64,000 nt of DNA, taken from positions 1-64,000 of the forward strand of contig NZ_JAGGOO010000046.1 in the NCBI RefSeq assembly GCF_018614415.1, written 5' to 3'. The notes under the pieces are model-generated. The model did no database searches, was not told where the DNA came from, and was given only the letters and a program-made list of their open reading frames with translations. This stretch comes from Streptomyces sp. ISL-12 (lineage in GTDB: Bacteria > Actinomycetota > Actinomycetes > Streptomycetales > Streptomycetaceae). Of the stretch, positions 35,006 to 44,575 are shown in pieces (positions within the stretch are counted from its first letter, which is position 1; every line of letters starts with the position of its first letter). The position numbers were made by a program, and so were the translations under genes.

Positions 35006-37864
35006 TCAGCCTTCGGCGCCCTTAGACGCGGTCGCCTTCTTCGCCGCCGTGGTCGTCTTCTTCGCGGTCGTCTTCTTCGCAGCGGTCTTCTTCGCGGCCG
35101 TCGTCTTGGCCGCCGTCTTCTTGGCAGCCGTCGTCTTGGCAGCCGCCTTCGTGGCCGTCTTCTTCGCCGGGGTCTTCTTCGCGGCCGACTTCTTCGCCGT
35201 CTTCTTGGCGGGCCCCTTGGCCCGCTTCTCGGCGAGCAGTTCGTAACCGCGCTCCGGGGTGATCTCCTCGACGCTGTCGCCGGAGCGCAGCGTCGCGTTG
35301 GTCTCCCCGTCGGTGACGTACGGCCCGAAGCGGCCGTCCTTGACGACCACCGGCTTCTCGCTGACCGGGTCGGTGCCCAGCTCCTTCAGCGGCGGCTTGG
35401 CCGCGGCCCGACCGCGCTGCTTGGGCTGGGCGTAGATCGCCAGCGCCTCCTCCAGCGTGATCGTGAAGAGCTGCTCCTCGGAGGTGAGGGACCGCGAGTC
35501 CGTGCCCTTCTTCAGGTACGGGCCGTAGCGGCCGTTCTGCGCGGTGATCTCCACGCCCTCGGCGTCGGTGCCGACGACCCGCGGCAGCGACATCAGCTTC
35601 AGGGCGTCGTCCAGCGTCACCGTGTCCAGCGCCATCGACTTGAAGAGGGAGGCCGTGCGCGGCTTGACCGCGTTCTTGCCGGTCTTCGGGGTGCCCTCGG
35701 GGAGCACCTCGGTGACGTACGGGCCGTAGCGGCCGTCCTTGGCGACGATCGTGTGCCCGGTGGCCGGATCGGTGCCCAGCTCGAAGTCGCCGCTCGGCTT
35801 GGCGAGCAGTTCCTCCGCCAGCTCGACGCTCAGCTCGTCGGGCGCCAGGTCCTCGGGGATGTCGGCGCGCTGGTGGTTCTCGGAGTCCTTCTCGCCGCGC
35901 TCGATGTACGGGCCGTAGCGGCCGACCCGCAGCACGATGTCGTTGCCGACCGGGAACGAGGAGACCTCACGGGCGTCGATCGCGCCGAGGTCGGTGACCA
36001 GTTCCTTCAGACCGCCGAGGTGGTCGCCGTCGCCGTTGCCGGCCTCGGCCGCGCCGCCCGCGCCCGAGCCCTCACCGAAGTAGAACCGCCGCAGCCACGG
36101 CACGGCCTGTGCCTCGCCGCGGGCGATGGCGTCGAGGTCGTCCTCCATCTTGGCGGTGAAGTCGTAGTCGACGAGCCGCCCGAAGTGCTTCTCCAGGAGG
36201 TTGACCACGGCGAAGGAGAGGAAGGACGGGACGAGTGCCGTGCCCTTCTTGAAGACGTAACCGCGGTCGAGGATCGTGCCGATGATCGACGCGTACGTCG
36301 ACGGGCGGCCGATCTCGCGCTCCTCCAGCTCCTTGACCAGCGACGCCTCGGTGTACCGGGCCGGGGGCTTGGTGGCGTGGCCGTCGACCGTGAGCTCCTC
36401 GGCGGTGAGGGCGTCTCCCTCGCTCACCTGGGGCAGCCGGCGCTCGCGGTCGTCCAGCTCGGCGTTGGGGTCGTCGGCGCCCTCGACGTACGCCTTGAGG
36501 AAGCCGTGGAAGGTGATCGTCTTGCCGGACGCGCTGAACTCGACGTCCCGGCCGTCGGCCGCCGTGCCGCCGATCTTGACGGTGACGCTGTTGCCGGTGG
36601 CGTCCTTCATCTGGGAGGCGACGGTCCGCTTCCAGATCAGTTCGTACAGCTTGAACTGATCACCCGTCAGGCCCGTCTCGGCAGGCGTGCGGAAGCGGTC
36701 GCCGGAGGGGCGGATCGCCTCGTGCGCCTCCTGCGCGTTCTTGACCTTGCCGGCGTACGTCCGCGGCTGCGCGGGCAGGTAGTCGGCGCCGTACAACTGC
36801 GTGACCTGGGCGCGGGCGGCGGAGATCGCCGTGTCGCTCAGGGTCGTCGAGTCCGTACGCATGTAGGTGATGTAGCCGTTCTCGTACAGCTTCTGGGCGA
36901 CCTGCATCGTCGCCTTCGCCCCGAAGCCGAGCTTGCGGCTCGCCTCCTGCTGGAGCGTCGTCGTACGGAACGGGGCGTACGGCGAGCGGCGGTACGGCTT
37001 GGACTCGACGGACCGGACGGAGAAGGCGGTGCTCTCCAGGGCGGCGGCGAGCGCGCGGGCGTTCGCCTCGTCGAGGTGGAGGGTGTTCGCGCTCTTGAGC
37101 TGTCCCAGGGAGTCGAAGTCACGGCCCTGCGCGACCCGCCTGCCATCGACGGTCTGGAGGCGGGCGACGAGGGAGGAGGGGTCGCTCGCGTCGCCGGCCC
37201 GGCCCGTGCCGAACGTGCCGGTCAGGTCCCAGTACTCAGCCGAACGGAAAGCGATCCGCTCGCGTTCCCGCTCGACGACGAGCCGGGTGGCGACGGACTG
37301 GACGCGGCCCGCCGACAGGCGCGGCATGACCTTCTTCCAGAGCACCGGCGAGACCTCGTAGCCGTAGAGGCGGTCGAGGATGCGGCGGGTCTCCTGGGCG
37401 TCGACCAGCTTCTGGTTGAGCTGGCGCGGGTTGGCGACGGCGTCCCGGATCGCGTCCTTGGTGATCTCGTGGAACACCATGCGCTTGACCGGGATCTTCG
37501 GCTTGAGGACTTCCTGGAGGTGCCAGGCGATGGCCTCGCCCTCGCGGTCCTCATCGGTGGCGAGGAAGAGCTCGTCGGAGTCCTTCAGCAGGTCCTTGAG
37601 CTTCTTGACCTGCGCCTTCTTGTCGGCGTTGACGACGTAGACGGGCTGGAAGTCGTGGTCGACGTCCACGCCGAGGCGGCGGACCTCACCGGTGTACTTC
37701 TCCGGCACCTCGGCGGCGCCGTTGGGAAGGTCGCGGATGTGCCCGACGCTCGCTTCGACGACGTAGCCGGGGCCGAGGTAGCCCTTGATCGTCTTCGCCT
37801 TGGCAGGCGACTCGACGATGACGAGTCGGCGGCCGCCGTTTGCGGTCTCGCTGGTCGGGGACAA
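35006..37864 (-). CDS. topA: DNA topoisomerase I with Lys-rich tail
   Basis: A 952-residue type IA topoisomerase. The N-terminal Toprim domain has LVIVESPAKAKTI and FLATDEDREGEAIAW (the acidic triad). The catalytic Tyr is in ITYMRTDSTTLS near residue 337. Four C-terminal repeat domains marked by GRYGPY/GRFGPYV follow, replacing zinc fingers. The last ~75 residues are Lys/Ala/Thr repeats (AAKKTAAK-like) that aid DNA binding and processivity in Streptomyces. It relaxes negative supercoils. It is essential and usually supercoiling-regulated through its promoter. Confidence 0.96.
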   Translation of the reverse strand: MSPTSETANGGRRLVIVESPAKAKTIKGYLGPGYVVEASVGHIRDLPNGAAEVPEKYTGEVRRLGVDVDHDFQPVYVVNADKKAQVKKLKDLLKDSDELFLATDEDREGEAIAWHLQEVLKPKIPVKRMVFHEITKDAIRDAVANPRQLNQKLVDAQETRRILDRLYGYEVSPVLWKKVMPRLSAGRVQSVATRLVVERERERIAFRSAEYWDLTGTFGTGRAGDASDPSSLVARLQTVDGRRVAQGRDFDSLGQLKSANTLHLDEANARALAAALESTAFSVRSVESKPYRRSPYAPFRTTTLQQEASRKLGFGAKATMQVAQKLYENGYITYMRTDSTTLSDTAISAARAQVTQLYGADYLPAQPRTYAGKVKNAQEAHEAIRPSGDRFRTPAETGLTGDQFKLYELIWKRTVASQMKDATGNSVTVKIGGTAADGRDVEFSASGKTITFHGFLKAYVEGADDPNAELDDRERRLPQVSEGDALTAEELTVDGHATKPPARYTEASLVKELEEREIGRPSTYASIIGTILDRGYVFKKGTALVPSFLSFAVVNLLEKHFGRLVDYDFTAKMEDDLDAIARGEAQAVPWLRRFYFGEGSGAGGAAEAGNGDGDHLGGLKELVTDLGAIDAREVSSFPVGNDIVLRVGRYGPYIERGEKDSENHQRADIPEDLAPDELSVELAEELLAKPSGDFELGTDPATGHTIVAKDGRYGPYVTEVLPEGTPKTGKNAVKPRTASLFKSMALDTVTLDDALKLMSLPRVVGTDAEGVEITAQNGRYGPYLKKGTDSRSLTSEEQLFTITLEEALAIYAQPKQRGRAAAKPPLKELGTDPVSEKPVVVKDGRFGPYVTDGETNATLRSGDSVEEITPERGYELLAEKRAKGPAKKTAKKSAAKKTPAKKTATKAAAKTTAAKKTAAKTTAAKKTAAKKTTAKKTTTAAKKATASKGAEG

Positions 37865-37955
37865 CTTCGCTCTTCTCTCCGGTCGACGCTGGGGACTGCC
37901 CCAGGCGTGGGTCCGGGGTAGGGTCCTGCTTCCTTGTTCGCTCGTGACGCTGCGG

Positions 37956-37986
37956 AGTGTGACGGTACCTCCCGCCCCCGTGTCAA
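37956..37986 (-). promoter_or_regulatory. Possible topA promoter
   Basis: A perfect TTGACA at 37986-37981 is followed 19 bases later by CACACT (37961-37956), about 90 bp upstream of the topA ATG. The long spacer and poor -10 fit a promoter sensitive to supercoiling, as described for topA in Streptomyces. The assignment is by inspection only. Confidence 0.4.
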
Positions 37987-38315
37987 ACGGGAAAAGCCCG
38001 CAACGGCCACTCGAACGGTAACCCGACCGACCCGCTTCCTGCCGCCCGGAGTGCCCACGGGCTTTCCCGGGTGTATCCGGAGCGCGATCTTTCGGTTACG
38101 CCCCGGGCGGCGTCCGGAACCTCCGGAATCCGCCACGCGGAACTCCCGTCGAACGCCCGCCAGGCACCCCGCCGGACGCCCGCCCGGCGCTCGTCAGCCG
38201 CTTGCCCGGCGCCCGTCAGCGGCTTGCCGAACGCTGGTGAGGCGCTCGTCAGAGGCGGGCCGGGGTGGGGCGGTGACGGGCCGGCGGCGCGTCGAAGGCA
38301 CGGGTCGGAGACGCG

Positions 38316-38365
38316 CGTCAGACGTACGTCAGGCGGGCGTCAGATGCGCGTCAGGCGTGCGTCAG
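38316..38365 (+). repeat. Five CGTCAG motifs at an 11-bp period
   Basis: CGTCAG recurs at 38316, 38327, 38338, 38349 and 38360, always 11 bases apart. The array covers the 3' end of the small membrane-protein gene and the sequence beyond it. Related less regular copies (CTCGTCAG, CCGTCAG) continue to about 38190. Confidence 0.75.
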
Positions 38366-38548
38366 ACACCAGGCGCCGACCGCCAGCGCGACCACGCCGG
38401 CGATGCTCGCGACGGTCGCCGATGCGACGGGGCTCACACCCTGGGCGACGGGGCGCCGGTAGCGGACCTGCGTCGCGGTCCACGCCAGCAGACCGCCTCC
38501 GAACAGGACGAACACCACGCCCACGAAGATCGCCGGTCCACGTTCCAT
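38351..38548 (-). CDS. Small two-helix membrane protein, 65 aa
   Basis: Starts at ATG 38548 (MERGPAIFVGVVFVLFGG). It has two hydrophobic segments, residues ~5-22 and ~40-60, separated by a short basic loop (QVRYRRPVAQ). It ends AVGAWCLTHA. No family recognised. The longer open frame upstream runs through the 24-bp tandem repeats and lacks coding character, so the short form is preferred. It stands alone between topA and the methyltransferase gene. Confidence 0.6.
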   Translation of the reverse strand: MERGPAIFVGVVFVLFGGGLLAWTATQVRYRRPVAQGVSPVASATVASIAGVVALAVGAWCLTHA

Positions 38549-38654
38549 GGCTCCCGTGCCCCTTGCTTTCCGTCCGCGAGTACCACGCCTCACGGAGGGT
38601 GACACGCGCGGGCGGCGGCCAGGCGAAGCCGAGGTGAACAAGGGGCCGACGGGG

Positions 38655-38761
38655 CGCCTCACGGCCCCTTCCGGGATGCCCCCAGCCCCTTTCCCGAGAT
38701 GCCTCACAGCCCCTTTCCCGGGATGCCTCACGGCCCCTTTCCCGGGATGCCTCACGGCCCC
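38655..38761 (+). repeat. 24-bp tandem repeat upstream of the small membrane protein
   Basis: Units beginning GATGCC start at 38675 (23 bp), 38698, 38722 and 38746 (the last partial), each continuing with CTCACGGCCCCTTTCCCGG or a close variant. A degenerate copy precedes them from 38655. On the minus strand they lie 107 bp and more upstream of the small membrane gene, so they could affect its expression. Confidence 0.85.
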
Positions 38762-38929
38762 GTCGTCTGGGCGGCGACATGGCCGATTGCCGACGGTGCG
38801 CACGGCTCGTCACGGCGGGTGGCACGCCGTGCGCGGACAGACGTCCGCTACTCACCCGACCGACATCCCGGGCGCCCGCAGACGCCCCGGACCGCCACAG
38901 ACATCCCGGCCCGGACGACGGCAGCGCCC

Positions 38930-40453
38930 TCACCCCACCGGTTCGAGGAACCCCTGCTCCACCAGCAGCCGGATCTGCGCGGGCGTACGGTCCCGGAGCA
39001 GTACCGGGTCCTCCCCCAGCAGCTGCGCGATCGCGTCCAGGATGCGGCCCGCGCTCATCGTGCCGTCGCAGACGCCGGCGAATCCGGCGGCGACCGTGTC
39101 GACGCGGGTGGCCCGGCGCATGCCGCGGTTCTGCCGCAGGACGACGTGCTCCGGATCCTCGGCGCCGGGCAGCCCGACCTGTTCCTGGACGACCTCGCCG
39201 GCCAGCGTGAAGCAGGCCTCCAGCAAGGCCGCGTCGTCATGGGTCCGCAGGTAGTCGATCCGGTCGAAGTGGGCCCGGACCGTCTCGCCGAGCGGCTGCT
39301 CGACCGGGTGCGGCCATTCCTCGACGGTGACCGAGGGTTCGGCGGCGTCGCTGCGGCGCAGCGTGATCCAGCCGAAGCCGACGGCCCGGACCCCCCGCGC
39401 CTCGAACTCGTCCAGCCACGCGTCGTACCGCGCCTGGTACGCGGCCACGTCGTCACGGTGGTCGCCCGCGTCCCGCAGCCAGAGCTCGGCGTACTGCGTG
39501 ATGTCCTGCACCTCGCGCTGCACGATCCAGGCGTCGCAGCCGCGCGGCACCCAGGAGCGGAGCCGGTCCGTCCATTCCTCCCCCTCCACGTGCTGCCAGT
39601 TGGCGAGGAACTGCGCGAACCCGCCGGCGGTCAGCCGTTCCCCCGCCTCCTGAACGAGCGTGCGGCACAGATCGTCCCCGCCCATCCCGCCGTCCCGGTA
39701 CGTCAGCCGGGCGCCCGGCGAGATCACGAAGGGCGGGTTGGAGACGATCAGGTCGTACCGCTCGTCGTCCCGGACCGGCGCGAAGAGCGAACCCTCGCGC
39801 AGGTCGGCGCCGTGGACCCCGGACAGGGCGAGGGTGAGGCCGGTGATGTGCAGGGCGCGCGGGTTGACGTCGGTCGCCGTCACGCGCGTGGCGTGCCGGG
39901 AGGCGTGCAGCGCCTGGATGCCGGAACCGGTGCCGAGGTCGAGGGCGGCGGCGACGGGCGTACGGACGGTGAGCCCGGCCAGCGTCGTGGAGGCGCCGCC
40001 GACGCCCAGCACGACACCTTCCGCGCGGCTTCCGACACCGCCCGCGCCACCGACCGCGCACCCCAGGTCGGACACGATGAACCAGTCGTCGCCATCGGAC
40101 CCGCCGTAGGGCCGTACGTCGACGGTGGCGGCCACCTCGTCGTCACCGGCCCGCACCAGCCAGCCGCTCTCCAGGCAGTCGTCGACGGGCAGGATCGCCG
40201 TCACGCGCGCGTACGGCACCGGCTGCTGGAGCAGGAACAGCCGCACGAGCAGCTCCAGCGGCGTGTCGCCGCGCGTGGCGCGCAGCGCGGGGACGGTCTC
40301 GCTCCGGGAGAGCGCCGCGTAGGCGGGGGCGCCGAGCAGCTCCAGCAGTCCGTCGGCGGTGTACGAGGCCCCGAGCAGCGCGTCCCGGAGCCGGGCGGTG
40401 ACGTCGGGGCGGTCGGTTGCGGGCAGCGGGGAGAGGGCGTCGGCGTTACTCAC
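38930..40453 (-). CDS. Class I SAM-dependent methyltransferase (NPPF type)
   Basis: A 507-residue protein. The N-terminal ~150 residues form a helical, winged-helix-like domain. The Rossmann methyltransferase fold follows, with DLGTGSGIQALHAS (SAM loop), ATDVNPRALHI and LIVSNPPFVISP. The N-P-P-F motif is characteristic of enzymes methylating exocyclic or amide nitrogens (RsmC, PrmC, HemK classes), so an rRNA or translation-factor substrate is likely. The C-terminal ~200 residues are family specific. The start at ATG 40453 fits. Confidence 0.8.
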   Translation of the reverse strand: MSNADALSPLPATDRPDVTARLRDALLGASYTADGLLELLGAPAYAALSRSETVPALRATRGDTPLELLVRLFLLQQPVPYARVTAILPVDDCLESGWLVRAGDDEVAATVDVRPYGGSDGDDWFIVSDLGCAVGGAGGVGSRAEGVVLGVGGASTTLAGLTVRTPVAAALDLGTGSGIQALHASRHATRVTATDVNPRALHITGLTLALSGVHGADLREGSLFAPVRDDERYDLIVSNPPFVISPGARLTYRDGGMGGDDLCRTLVQEAGERLTAGGFAQFLANWQHVEGEEWTDRLRSWVPRGCDAWIVQREVQDITQYAELWLRDAGDHRDDVAAYQARYDAWLDEFEARGVRAVGFGWITLRRSDAAEPSVTVEEWPHPVEQPLGETVRAHFDRIDYLRTHDDAALLEACFTLAGEVVQEQVGLPGAEDPEHVVLRQNRGMRRATRVDTVAAGFAGVCDGTMSAGRILDAIAQLLGEDPVLLRDRTPAQIRLLVEQGFLEPVG

Positions 40454-40502
40454 GTCCCCATTGTGACCCTGATCGCGTCCGCCGCCCGTCCGCCGATGTA
40501 CC

Positions 40503-41075
40503 TCAGCTCGTCGTCGCGGACGCCGACGCCGAGGCCGACTTGCAGCTGGCCTGCTGGGCCATCGCCTGGCCGACGTCGCCCTCCTCCAGCGCCTTGAGGG
40601 CGTCGTTGCCGCTCTCGCTGAGCTTGTTCAGTTCGGTGGCGATGTCCTTGAGCCCGTCGGCGAACTTCGCCTGGTCCTCGGTGTCCAGCTCCTCGACCTG
40701 CTTCTTCAGGGAGGCGTACGACGTCGACAGCTGGTTCAGCTCGGCGACCGCGGCCTTCTGCTTCTTCTCGCCGTCCTCGACGTCCGGCGCCCCGGCCTTC
40801 CGCACGGCCGTGCCCATCGCCTTGTAGGCGTCCGACATGTCCTGGAACGCCTGGGCGTCGGTCTTCTGCACGTCGGCCGGCTGACTGCTGTCCGAGGTCT
40901 GCTTCTGGATCGCGGCGTTGGCGGCCTCGATCTTCTTCGCCTGCGGCTGTACGCCCTCGCAGACCTGCTGGGCCCAGGAGTTCAGCTTGTCGCTGCTGTC
41001 GTCGCCGCCGCATCCCGTCAGCGCCAGTACCAGTACCGCACCGCCGGACAGTGCGGCCGCGAGCTTCTTGTTCAC
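40503..41075 (-). CDS. Small secreted lipoprotein
   Basis: GTG 41075 with GAAGGGA 8 bases upstream gives a lipoprotein signal (VNKKLAAALSGGAVLVLALTGCGG, cleaved before the lipobox Cys at residue 22). The mature part is almost wholly helical with heptad-like Leu/Ala (QAKKIEAANAAIQKQT, LSTSYASLKKQVEEL) and a Ser/Ala tail. It resembles no enzyme. It is probably a surface-anchored helical bundle of unknown role. The longer upstream ATG (41093) is possible but has a poorer ribosome site. Confidence 0.7.
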   Translation of the reverse strand: MNKKLAAALSGGAVLVLALTGCGGDDSSDKLNSWAQQVCEGVQPQAKKIEAANAAIQKQTSDSSQPADVQKTDAQAFQDMSDAYKAMGTAVRKAGAPDVEDGEKKQKAAVAELNQLSTSYASLKKQVEELDTEDQAKFADGLKDIATELNKLSESGNDALKALEEGDVGQAMAQQASCKSASASASATTS

Positions 41076-41309
41076 CGGATTGGTCCCTTCCATGGCTCTC
41101 GGCCCCGGAACATACACGCCATCCGGGCGACAACCGCGTGACCAACATCCGATACGACCGCTATTGCAGCCATTTGAACCAAGCGAGAGAAGGCTCACGG
41201 GAGCTGCGCGGACGTGCTGGTGAGGGGGCGCGCACGCGCACGCCGCAAGCGGACGGCACGTCAACACGCGCCGTCCGCCCGCATCATGGCCTACAGCGGC
41301 TCGACCGCC

Positions 41310-43694
41310 CTACGAAACCACCGCCCGGTCCGCCACCTCGGGCTCCCGTCCGCTGTCGTCCCCGTCCCCCATGGCGATGCCGCGCCGCTTGGAGACGACC
41401 ACCGCGCCGGCGATGACCAGGAAGGCGACCGCCGCGATCAGCACCCGGACCCCGACGTTCTCGTCCGGACCGTAGGAGAACTTGATCACGGCCGGCGCGA
41501 TGAGCAGCGCCACCAGGTTCATGACCTTCAGCAGCGGGTTGATGGCCGGTCCGGCGGTGTCCTTGAAGGGGTCGCCGACCGTGTCGCCGATGACGGTGGC
41601 GGCGTGCGCCTCGCTGCCCTTGCCGCCGTGGTGGCCGTCCTCGACCAGTTTCTTGGCGTTGTCCCAGGCCCCGCCGGAGTTGGCGAGGAACACCGCCATC
41701 AGCGTGCCGGCGCCGATCGCGCCCGCCAGGAACGCGCCGAGGGCGCCGACGCCGAGCGTGAACCCGATGAAGATCGGCGCCAGCACGGCGAGCAGCCCGG
41801 GCGTGGCGAGTTCGCGCAGGGCGTCCCGCGTGCAGATGTCGACGACCTTGCCGTACTCCGGGGTCTCGGTGCGGTCCATGATCCCGGGCCGTTCCCGGAA
41901 CTGCCGCCGCACCTCGAACACCACCGCCCCCGCCGACCGCGACACCGCGTTGATCGCCAGCCCGGAGAAGAGGAAGACGACCGCCGCGCCCGCGATCAGC
42001 CCGACGAGGTTGTTGGGCTGGGAGATGTCCATCATCAGGCTCATCGGCGCGCCCTCACCGCTGAGCCGCTCACCGACGTCCCGCGCGCCGGTGGTGATGG
42101 CGTCGCGGTACGACCCGAAGAGCGCCGCCGCCGCCAGGACGGCCGTGGCGATGGCGATGCCCTTGGTGATGGCCTTGGTGGTGTTGCCGACCGCGTCCAG
42201 GTCGGTGAGCACCTGCGCGCCCTCGCCCTCGACGTCGCCGGACATCTCGGCGATGCCCTGCGCGTTGTCGGAGACGGGTCCGAAGGTGTCCATGGCGACG
42301 ATCACGCCGACCGTGGTGAGCAGACCGGTGCCGGCCAGCGCCACCGCGAACAGCGCCAGCATGATCGACGTACCGCCGAGCAGGAAGGCCCCGTACACGC
42401 CGAGGCCGATCAACAGGGCGGTGTACACGGCGGATTCCAGGCCGATGGAGATGCCGGCCAGGACGACGGTGGCCGGGCCGGTCAGCGAGGTCTTGCCGAT
42501 GTCCCTGACGGGGCGTCGGGTGGTCTCGGTGAAGTAGCCGGTGAGCTGCTGGATCAGCGCGGCCAGCACGATGCCGATCGCCACGGCGACGAGCGCGAGG
42601 ACGCGCGGGTCGCCGCTCCTGCCCGCGATGGCCGCGTCGGTGACGCCGTCCAGTTCCGAGTACTTCCCCGGGAGGTAGACGAAGACGGCCACCGCGACCA
42701 GAACGAGCGAGATCACCGCGGAGACGAAGAAGCCCCGGTTGATCGCGCTCATCCCGCTGCGGTCGGCCCGCCTCGGCGCCACCGCGAAGATGCCGATCAT
42801 GGCGGTGACCACCCCGATCGCCGGGACCAGGAGCGGGAACGCCAGCCCGGCGTCCCCGAAGGCCACCTTGCCGAGGATCAGCGCGGCGACCAGCGTCACG
42901 GCGTAGGACTCGAAGAGGTCGGCGGCCATGCCCGCGCAGTCGCCGACGTTGTCGCCCACGTTGTCGGCGATGGTCGCGGCGTTGCGCGGATCGTCCTCCG
43001 GGATGCCCTGCTCGACCTTGCCGACCAGGTCGGCGCCGACGTCGGCGGCCTTGGTGAAGATGCCGCCGCCCACCCTCATGAACATCGCGATCAGTGCCGC
43101 GCCGAGTCCGAAGCCCTCCAGGACCTTCGGCGCGTCGGCCGCGTACACCAGTACGACGCAGGAGGCGCCCAGCAGGCCGAGCCCCACCGTGAACATGCCG
43201 ACGACCCCGCCCGTACGAAATGCGATCTTCATCGCTTTGTGCGAGACGAGGGTGAGATCCTTTTTCGGTTCCCCCGGCCCCGGTGTCGCCTCCCGGGCCG
43301 CCGCGGCGACGCGCACATTGCTGCGCACGGCGAGCCACATACCGATATATCCGGTGGCCGCCGAGAACGCCGCGCCGATCAGAAAGAAGATCGAACGTCC
43401 GGCCCGCTGATTCCAGTCGTCTGCGGGCAGCAGCATGAGCAGGAAGAACACCACGACGGCGAATGCACCGAGGGTGCGCAACTGCCGGGCCAGATAGGCG
43501 TTGGCGCCTTCCTGGACGGCGGCCGCGATCTTCTTCATGCTGTCGGTTCCCTCGCCGGCCGCGAGCACCTGGCGCACCAGGACGCCCGCGACCACCAGCG
43601 CCGCCAGGGCCACGACGGCGATGACGGCGACGAGCAGGCGGTTGCCGTCGGTCAGTTCCGCGGCCAACTGCTGTGAGGTGGAAAGCTCCGCCAT
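41310..43694 (-). CDS. hppA: Membrane-bound H+-translocating pyrophosphatase
   Basis: A 794-residue, ~16-helix protein. Core motifs are present: GGGIFTKAADVGADLVGKVE with EDDPRNAATIADNVGDNVGD (substrate and Mg binding), and the later DTVGDPFKDTAGPAINPLLK. GNTTKAITKG carries the Lys that marks the K+-independent subtype. It hydrolyses PPi and pumps protons outward. AAGGAGGA lies just before the ATG. About 290 bp upstream up to the anti-sigma gene contain the promoter and a terminator. Confidence 0.95.
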   Translation of the reverse strand: MAELSTSQQLAAELTDGNRLLVAVIAVVALAALVVAGVLVRQVLAAGEGTDSMKKIAAAVQEGANAYLARQLRTLGAFAVVVFFLLMLLPADDWNQRAGRSIFFLIGAAFSAATGYIGMWLAVRSNVRVAAAAREATPGPGEPKKDLTLVSHKAMKIAFRTGGVVGMFTVGLGLLGASCVVLVYAADAPKVLEGFGLGAALIAMFMRVGGGIFTKAADVGADLVGKVEQGIPEDDPRNAATIADNVGDNVGDCAGMAADLFESYAVTLVAALILGKVAFGDAGLAFPLLVPAIGVVTAMIGIFAVAPRRADRSGMSAINRGFFVSAVISLVLVAVAVFVYLPGKYSELDGVTDAAIAGRSGDPRVLALVAVAIGIVLAALIQQLTGYFTETTRRPVRDIGKTSLTGPATVVLAGISIGLESAVYTALLIGLGVYGAFLLGGTSIMLALFAVALAGTGLLTTVGVIVAMDTFGPVSDNAQGIAEMSGDVEGEGAQVLTDLDAVGNTTKAITKGIAIATAVLAAAALFGSYRDAITTGARDVGERLSGEGAPMSLMMDISQPNNLVGLIAGAAVVFLFSGLAINAVSRSAGAVVFEVRRQFRERPGIMDRTETPEYGKVVDICTRDALRELATPGLLAVLAPIFIGFTLGVGALGAFLAGAIGAGTLMAVFLANSGGAWDNAKKLVEDGHHGGKGSEAHAATVIGDTVGDPFKDTAGPAINPLLKVMNLVALLIAPAVIKFSYGPDENVGVRVLIAAVAFLVIAGAVVVSKRRGIAMGDGDDSGREPEVADRAVVS

Positions 43695-43953
43695 TCGTCC
43701 TCCTTGACGCTTGGGCTGAGCTCAAGATGTGGACGGATTCTAGATACCGGAACCGGTTCTCAATAGAGCATGACAAAAGTATTCGACCCGTCAAGCGGAA
43801 AGAGTAATGCGTAATGCCTTTGACGCATTGACCGGACCGGACGGAGATCAATGGACGCGGTCCAGCTTTACAGAATCGGACTGCCCGTAAAGGAATTCAC
43901 TCGGCTCCCGCACGGAACCACTGTAGGCGGGGGCACCGACTTCCGCACACGGC

Positions 43954-43980
43954 AAAGGGCCCTACGTGGTAGGGCCCTTT
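43954..43980 (-). terminator. Terminator after the bldG-anti-sigma operon
   Basis: An 11-bp stem (43954-43964 with 43970-43980), arms AAAGGGCCCTA and TAGGGCCCTTT, loop CGTGG. It lies 46 bases downstream of the anti-sigma gene and is symmetric enough to work in both directions. Confidence 0.8.
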
Positions 43981-44026
43981 CGGTTCGGTGAGTGTTCGGC
44001 GCGCCTTCGGTGAGCGCGGGCGGCTG

Positions 44027-44461
44027 TCAGGCCAGGGGCGACAGCAGGGGAGGCGGGGTGGTGGGCCAGGTCATGCGGATCAGTCCGCCGTCCGGGCCGG
44101 CCTTGACCTCCACGTCGTCGACGAGCCCGCTGATGACCGCGAGGCCCATCTCGTCCTCCTCGGCCTCCGGGTCGTCACCGGCGACGCCGGGCACACCACC
44201 GCCGGGCGTGTGCGGCGCCTCGTCGCCGACCTCGATGGAGAACTGTTTCTCCTCCTCGATCAGCGACACCTTCACGGGCTCCGTGATCCCACCGTTCTGG
44301 TGCAGTCCCACGGCCCGGCTGCAGGCCTCGCCGACGGCGAGCCTGACCTCGTCGAGGACGGCCTCGTCCACTCCGGCCCTGCGCGCCACCGCGGCCGCCA
44401 CCAGCCGGGCGGTCCGGACGTGCTCGGGCAGCGCGCTGAAGCGGAGTTCAACGGTGGCCAT
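44027..44461 (-). CDS. Anti-sigma factor-like ATPase (RsbW type), BldG partner
   Basis: A 144-residue HATPase_c protein. VRLAVGEACSRAVGLHQ is the N box, and MGLAVISGLVDDVEV the G-box region (shortened). An acidic insert (GDDPEAEEDE) separates them. It is encoded directly after bldG. In S. coelicolor the equivalent neighbour is known to interact with BldG as its cognate anti-sigma factor. The start is ATG 44461 with a G-rich ribosome site. It is probably transcribed both alone and with bldG. Confidence 0.88.
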   Translation of the reverse strand: MATVELRFSALPEHVRTARLVAAAVARRAGVDEAVLDEVRLAVGEACSRAVGLHQNGGITEPVKVSLIEEEKQFSIEVGDEAPHTPGGGVPGVAGDDPEAEEDEMGLAVISGLVDDVEVKAGPDGGLIRMTWPTTPPPLLSPLA

Positions 44462-44537
44462 GCATCCCCCTCGGAACTACGGGCGTGCTGTCGAGGGACC
44501 GGGCCGCCGAAAGCCCGGCCCCCTGCTGTGACCGCGC

Positions 44538-44567
44538 GCCGTCCCGGACCCGGGGGCCCGGGACGGC
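44538..44567 (-). terminator. GC-rich hairpin between bldG and the anti-sigma gene
   Basis: A 10-bp stem GCCGTCCCGG/CCGGGACGGC (44538-44547 with 44558-44567) right after the bldG stop. Without a U tract it may attenuate rather than end transcription, adjusting the ratio of antagonist to anti-sigma factor. Confidence 0.6.
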
Positions 44568-44575
44568 GGCCGTCA

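Noticed and set aside
43851..43991. 46-codon + strand ORF (starts MDAVQLYRIG) with GGAG upstream
   Set aside because: Its last third runs through the terminator stem 43954-43980 and it has poor third-position GC, so coding is not convincing.
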